In this document: positions 41,587 through 45,254 of the stretch, piece by piece | Layout: the number at the start of each line of letters is the position of its first letter | Numbering within the stretch: the first letter of the stretch is position 1 | Notes under the pieces: model-generated | Told to the model about the DNA's origin: nothing | What the model saw: the letters and a program-made list of their open reading frames with translations, nothing else | The model's database searches: none | IMG/VR virus record: IMGVR_UViG_3300025687_000080 | Location: 1 to 45,254 of that record | Origin: a virus | Direction: 5' to 3' (one strand) | DNA: 45,254 nt | Made by a program: the position numbers and the translations under genes

Positions 41587-42289
41587 TTACTTTGAATACA
41601 CTTTAGCCGATTCTGATTCGGCTAAACCTACTCCTGATACAGGATTCACTTACCTTAGAGATAAGATAGTGAGTCTTTCTAAGAATCTTAATGTAACATC
41701 TAAGGTATACAAAGAGATGTTACGAGCCCTTCTATCTGAGATACAACTTGGATACATTAACGACGACTCTGAGTATGTAAAAGTAAAGTTACATCACGGT
41801 CGGCAAGAAAGATCAGTAGCTAAGAAATTCCAAGAGAATAATATAATTCTACCCTACTCCACTATATTTCAATCAGGTGTTTCGTCTGACGATAATAAGA
41901 GGAGGCAGAGACATGTTCTCATATACTCCTCTGAATGGAACGACGAGATTCAAAGGGCTGAAAGAGTTGTATCTTTGTGTGATGTACCAATTATATCACA
42001 ATATACATTGAGTGTATGGTCTAAATATATATCTGATTTAGACCAGATTTCAGCCACACTAAGGTCCAAGTTCAACCCAGATCTTGTCCTAGAAACCTCA
42101 TATGCTAACAATGTAAAAGCCTTCCTAGCAGAAGAATCTGACATCTCTGCTGTGGAAGTGGGGGATAAGGAGGATCGTTTAATACGCAAAACATTCACTA
42201 TAAATGTAGAGTCTTACATTCAAAGTCCTAAGTTTAAAGTTACCTCTACAGGAAAGATCATCAAGATGAATACTGAAATATGGGTATAA
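41579..42289 (+). CDS. Tail terminator/sheath stabiliser gp15-like, TTG start
   Basis: A 236-residue protein, near T4 gp15 (272 residues), which caps the tail tube and sheath. Family-like parts: E-R-V-V-S-L-C-D-V-P-I-I-S-Q-Y-T-L-S-V-W, K-Y-I-S-D-L-D-Q-I, L-R-S-K-F-N-P-D-L, and R-K-T-F-T-I-N-V-E-S-Y-I near the end. The only start near the N-terminus is TTG at 41579; the frame is closed by TAG at 41573, and no ATG or GTG occurs before the conserved part. A G run just upstream may act as the ribosome site. It overlaps gp14 by 8 bases, so it may be translated by coupling. Confidence 0.7.
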   Translation: MSDYFEYTLADSDSAKPTPDTGFTYLRDKIVSLSKNLNVTSKVYKEMLRALLSEIQLGYINDDSEYVKVKLHHGRQERSVAKKFQENNIILPYSTIFQSGVSSDDNKRRQRHVLIYSSEWNDEIQRAERVVSLCDVPIISQYTLSVWSKYISDLDQISATLRSKFNPDLVLETSYANNVKAFLAEESDISAVEVGDKEDRLIRKTFTINVESYIQSPKFKVTSTGKIIKMNTEIWV

Positions 42290-42337
42290 ATTAAATAAAA
42301 ATACTTTTCAGATGTCTAAATACAATAGGAGATCAAA
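42290..42337 (+). promoter_or_regulatory. Leader before the small gene and the sheath gene
   Basis: A 48-bp gap with TCTAAATA at 42315-42322, one base off the T4 late octamer, and AGGAG at 42327-42331 ahead of the ATG at 42338. The expected start near 42328 would fall within the ribosome site, so the promoter reading is doubtful. The sheath gene needs strong expression, which would fit a promoter here. Confidence 0.35.
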
Positions 42338-42514
42338 ATGAAATCCATTACAAACGACAGTCTTCAATCATTTCAGATTTATCTGAACTACACCACAGGA
42401 ACTAAGGCGGTATCTATTGCTCCCAAGCAAACTATCGTGGTCCCTGAGGCAGCTATTACGAAACAGTGCAGAAACTTAAGTAATAGAAAAATTCTTAGAA
42501 TAAAAACAGTGTGA
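42338..42514 (+). CDS. Small protein between terminator and sheath genes
   Basis: A 58-residue protein. AGGAG lies 6 bases before the ATG, which is a strong start. Sequence: a short Ser/Thr N-terminus, F-Q-I-Y-L-N-Y near 12-18, V-S-I-A-P-K-Q-T-I-V-V near 25-35, and C-R-N-L-S-N-R-K-I-L-R-I-K at the end. The pattern is a small beta fold of the kind often found beside tail genes, with a closing helix and strand. It resembles the 69-residue protein at 39964. Function unknown. Its stop is 10 bases before the sheath start. Confidence 0.65.
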   Translation: MKSITNDSLQSFQIYLNYTTGTKAVSIAPKQTIVVPEAAITKQCRNLSNRKILRIKTV

Positions 42515-42524
42515 GGAATAAGCT

Positions 42525-44543
42525 ATGGCCCAATATGTAAGCCCCGGAGTCTATGTTGTCGAGAACGATAACAGTGATTATGTACCTTCTATAAACCCTA
42601 GCGTTGTCGGCATCGTAGGTTTTGCCAGCAAAGGCCCTACCGACAAAGCTACTCTTATTACTACCCAAGATTCCTTAATATCAACCTTTGGAAAGCCTCT
42701 CGCTGAGGCTAAGAATGGTGGTCAAGGTATCGAGGGAGCAGTAGAGGTTCTTGAAACCACTAACTCTTTATACTATGTAAGAGCCGAGTCAGGAGGTGTT
42801 GATGCCTCCGTGGATGTTCCCTACGGTGTTTGCCCTGCTATGGGTTTATCTTCCACAATAGGTGATACTGTTCCTGTATACCTTGAAATTCAAGTAAAAG
42901 ATGGGGCTGGTGTTTCACTATATAGCACCCCTTTAAAGGTTCAGGTATCTGCTTTAGGTGATTCATCTACTGCACTCACAACTGCTTTTGGAACAGATAT
43001 AGAATCGGCAAGAGTTCAAGGTGTGGTAGCTGACAGTTCTGCATTCTTAGCAGGTTCTTTCCCAGGGTCTTTGGCTACACTTGAAGTAAATGCTTACACA
43101 GATTCCACAAAAGCTAGTGGTCTTGAGGTTTTACTTCCATTAAATGCAACTCTAGACACGCCTACAGTAGCAGGTGCTGCATCTTCTTTAACTGTCACGG
43201 GTCTTTCATTAACAGCACTAAACTACAAAATAGAAAGTCTTTACCCTGGAACTGGTTACAACTACACAGTAAACGAAGATGGTAGTATCGACGGTGTTTC
43301 TGTTACTGTTGATAGCTTTGGTGGTAAATTAAATCAGATCTATGTCGCAGATGGCGGTGTTACTCAAGAGGACTTCACTGGGTCTTTAATTGATAACTAC
43401 TACTTCATAGAAGAAAAAATTAACACTGGGGTAACTGATGCCGTTTCTCAGCTAATCAAAGGAAACATAACTCTTACAGGTACTGATGTTGATGTTACTG
43501 CTCTACCTGCCTTTGGTTCTAAAATCTCTGCTGCGGTAGGTGGTACTGTTGAATCTAAAGATCCTAGATTCGTAAAGCTTATGAATGGTACTTACCAACT
43601 TACTGGAGGCACTGACGGTATCCCTGCTACTGACGATGCCAGAGCAACTGCCCTCATAGGTGTAGACGGTGATGATGGTAAGACAGGTCTTCAAGTTCTC
43701 AACGATGATCTTATTGCAGTAACAGTAGCTGCTGTCCCTGGATTTACTGATGCTAGAGTTCAAAATGCTCTTGTAACTCTTGCTGAGAGCACTAACCTTT
43801 TCCTTGCTGTAATATCACCACCTTTCGGTATTAGTAGGGTTCAGGATGTTTTTGATTGGTCAAACGGTCTTGGTACTGGTATCGTAAGTGACCGAGACTC
43901 TGCAATCAATTCTTCTTGGGCTGCTATCTACTGGCCTTGGGTTAAGGTGTTCGATGCCTTCTCTGGCAAGGACAAGTGGTACGACCCAGCAATCTTTGCT
44001 ATGAGACAGATGTGCTTCACTGATAGCGTATCTGAGTCCTGGTTTGCTCCTGCGGGCCTTAACCGTGGTAGACTCACCAAACCTACTGATGTCGAGGTAA
44101 GACTTACTCAGGGTGATCGTGATGCTATGTACAGCGGTGGTAATGTTATCAACCCAATTGTTAATTTCCCACAACAAGGTATTGCTATCTACGGTCAAAG
44201 AACTGCACAAAGAAGGGCGAGTGCCCTTGACCGTGTAAATGTTCGCAGACTTATGATCATCATAAGAAAGCTTGTACTACAGTCTACAGCACAGTTCGCT
44301 TTCGAGCCTAACGATCCTCTTACTTGGGAGCAGGTTAAGAACCTTGCTACTCAGCTTCTAGACCCAATTCAAAGAGGGCGCGGCATTACTAGCTATCAGG
44401 TTGTCTGTGATGGAAGTACCAACACACCTGATAGAATAGAAAAAGGTCAGCTATGGTGTAAGATATACATCAGACCTACCAAGACTGCTGAGATAGTTGT
44501 CTTTGAGCTAAATCTAACTGGTCAATCAGTAACCACTACATAA
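42525..44543 (+). CDS. Tail sheath protein, gp18-like
   Basis: A 672-residue protein, close to T4 gp18 (659 residues), the contractile sheath subunit. The N-terminus (Y-V-S-P-G-V-Y-V-V-E-N-D, then G-I-V-G-F-A-S-K-G-P) is the family opening. Residues about 512-668 are the conserved C-terminal domain: R-G-R-L-T-K-P, L-T-Q-G-D-R-D-A-M-Y, N-P-I-V-N-F-P, G-I-A-I-Y-G-Q-R-T-A-Q, R-V-N-V-R-R-L-M-I-I-I-R, and E-N/Q-type strands at the end (I-Y-I-R-P-T-K-T-A-E). The middle (about 110-350) is a variable, Gly/Thr/Ser-rich insertion domain on the outer surface. It follows AGGAA just before the ATG and precedes the tube gene by 17 bases containing AAGGAGG. Confidence 0.92.
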   Translation: MAQYVSPGVYVVENDNSDYVPSINPSVVGIVGFASKGPTDKATLITTQDSLISTFGKPLAEAKNGGQGIEGAVEVLETTNSLYYVRAESGGVDASVDVPYGVCPAMGLSSTIGDTVPVYLEIQVKDGAGVSLYSTPLKVQVSALGDSSTALTTAFGTDIESARVQGVVADSSAFLAGSFPGSLATLEVNAYTDSTKASGLEVLLPLNATLDTPTVAGAASSLTVTGLSLTALNYKIESLYPGTGYNYTVNEDGSIDGVSVTVDSFGGKLNQIYVADGGVTQEDFTGSLIDNYYFIEEKINTGVTDAVSQLIKGNITLTGTDVDVTALPAFGSKISAAVGGTVESKDPRFVKLMNGTYQLTGGTDGIPATDDARATALIGVDGDDGKTGLQVLNDDLIAVTVAAVPGFTDARVQNALVTLAESTNLFLAVISPPFGISRVQDVFDWSNGLGTGIVSDRDSAINSSWAAIYWPWVKVFDAFSGKDKWYDPAIFAMRQMCFTDSVSESWFAPAGLNRGRLTKPTDVEVRLTQGDRDAMYSGGNVINPIVNFPQQGIAIYGQRTAQRRASALDRVNVRRLMIIIRKLVLQSTAQFAFEPNDPLTWEQVKNLATQLLDPIQRGRGITSYQVVCDGSTNTPDRIEKGQLWCKIYIRPTKTAEIVVFELNLTGQSVTTT

Positions 44544-44560
44544 TAAGGAGGCATTTTTAA

Positions 44561-45190
44561 ATGGCAAGCCAATTTTTAGATCGTGAAAAAAGGAATCTGT
44601 CCAACCCTGGACTTCCTACCATATCAACCGACCTTGATGCAGTAAGGTCATATCAGTGGGAGTTCGGACTATTTATCCCAGCCGGATTCCCAGGAAACTC
44701 TTCCGATACCGCCCGTGCTATAACCTTAGGTGCCAAGCAGATTAGTGGTTTTGGTTTCGAGTATGAGGACATTGAAGTAAATCGTATGAACGATAAAGTT
44801 TACTACCCTGGTAAGATTTCTCAACAAGAGCTTACTGTTACCTTTGATAACTTACTCAACTTCAAAGAGGGTAGACTTCTCCTAGATTATGTCGGTACTG
44901 TTTACAGTCAGCGTACTGGTAAGTCTTTCACCCCTGATAGCTACAAAACCAAGGCTAGAATCCGTGAGTTCAACGGTGCAGGTGAGATCGTTTCTGTTAT
45001 TGATCTTATCGGTGCTTACCCTAAGTCCTACACTAGAGGTGAGAAGAATTACTCAACTTCAGAGTTTGATACCATTGAGGTAAAATTCCGTTACGACTTC
45101 ATCGAAGTTTACAATGGTGAGTACGAGACTCCTGAAGGATCTTCACTCTTGAATGCATTATCTCTTGGTGGCTTGAACCTCGCTCGCTGA
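44561..45190 (+). CDS. Tail tube protein, gp19-like
   Basis: A 209-residue protein, longer than T4 gp19 (163 residues), which forms the hexameric rings of the inner tube. It has Y-Q-W-E-F-G-L-F-I-P, A-K-Q-I-S-G-F-G-F-E-Y-E-D-I-E-V-N-R, K-V-Y-Y-P-G-K-I, E-L-T-V-T-F-D-N-L, and at the C-terminus G-A-Y-P-K-S-Y, F-D-T-I-E-V-K-F-R-Y-D-F-I-E-V, the usual tube pattern. A strong AAGGAGG lies just before the ATG. The gene is the last of the sheath-tube pair and is followed by a terminator. Confidence 0.9.
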   Translation: MASQFLDREKRNLSNPGLPTISTDLDAVRSYQWEFGLFIPAGFPGNSSDTARAITLGAKQISGFGFEYEDIEVNRMNDKVYYPGKISQQELTVTFDNLLNFKEGRLLLDYVGTVYSQRTGKSFTPDSYKTKARIREFNGAGEIVSVIDLIGAYPKSYTRGEKNYSTSEFDTIEVKFRYDFIEVYNGEYETPEGSSLLNALSLGGLNLAR

Positions 45191-45210
45191 TATACTTTAA
45201 CTGTAATAAA

Positions 45211-45245
45211 AGCCCAACCCAGCTTTCGTTGGGTTGGGCTTTTTT
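45211..45245 (+). terminator. Strong intrinsic terminator after the tube gene
   Basis: An 11-bp perfect stem, AGCCCAACCCA (45211-45221) with TGGGTTGGGCT (45230-45240), is closed by an 8-base loop and followed by a T run at 45240-45245. It begins 20 bases after the tube stop and ends the neck-tail unit. Confidence 0.92.
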
Positions 45246-45254
45246 AATATAATA

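Overview
The window is part of the genome of a tailed phage with a contractile tail, a myovirus whose virion genes are distantly T4-like. Recognisable T4-type proteins are the prohead protease (gp21), core scaffold (gp22), major capsid protein (gp23), neck proteins (gp13, gp14), tail terminator (gp15), sheath (gp18), tube (gp19), wedge proteins (gp25, gp6, gp7, gp53), hub and spike (gp27/gp5) and a short tape measure (gp29). No rRNA, tRNA, insertion sequence, integrase or CRISPR array is visible. The host cannot be read from the sequence. Portal, terminase, lysis genes and most replication genes lie outside the window.

Layout. Bases 1-1685 (minus strand) are the edge of a replication module: a DnaG-type primase cut by the window edge, a Cas4/RecB-like iron-sulfur nuclease and a small unknown gene, all overlapping. 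A 35-bp divergent gap follows. Bases 1721-24291 (plus) are one tightly packed tail/baseplate series joined by ATGA, TAATG or near-zero junctions: unknown, tape measure, probable tube initiator, gp53-like, hub, spike, lectin-like protein, gp25, gp6, a giant gp7-like wedge protein and two fibre-type proteins. Bases 24343-35319 (plus) hold a third fibre-adaptor paralogue, a beta-helix protein, a second protein with the same N-terminal docking motif, a cysteine-rich 1289-residue protein and a possible PAAR-like tip. Bases 35401-39885 form the head cassette (three small head/core candidates, protease, scaffold, capsid protein), closed by a strong terminator. Bases 39964-45190 encode neck, terminator, sheath and tube proteins plus two small proteins, closed by a second strong terminator.

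How the genes fit together. The protease, scaffold and capsid genes build and mature the head. gp13/14/15 join head to tail, gp18/19 make the contractile tail, and the 2-24 kb genes build the baseplate around hub and spike. About 20 kb encodes large surface proteins with lectin-like, beta-helix and cysteine-rich modules, so host recognition is probably elaborate.

The observations most worth a second look are: a 15-residue peptide shared by the capsid protein N-terminus and a small head-cassette protein, each with a candidate protease-cleavage glutamate at the same offset; an EF-hand loop and a Cys-containing segment fused to the prohead protease; a tandem cysteine-rich module array in a virion protein; three adjacent paralogues of a fibre-adaptor domain, one split by a lectin-like insertion; and a T4-late-promoter-like octamer in every intergenic gap of 35 bp or more.
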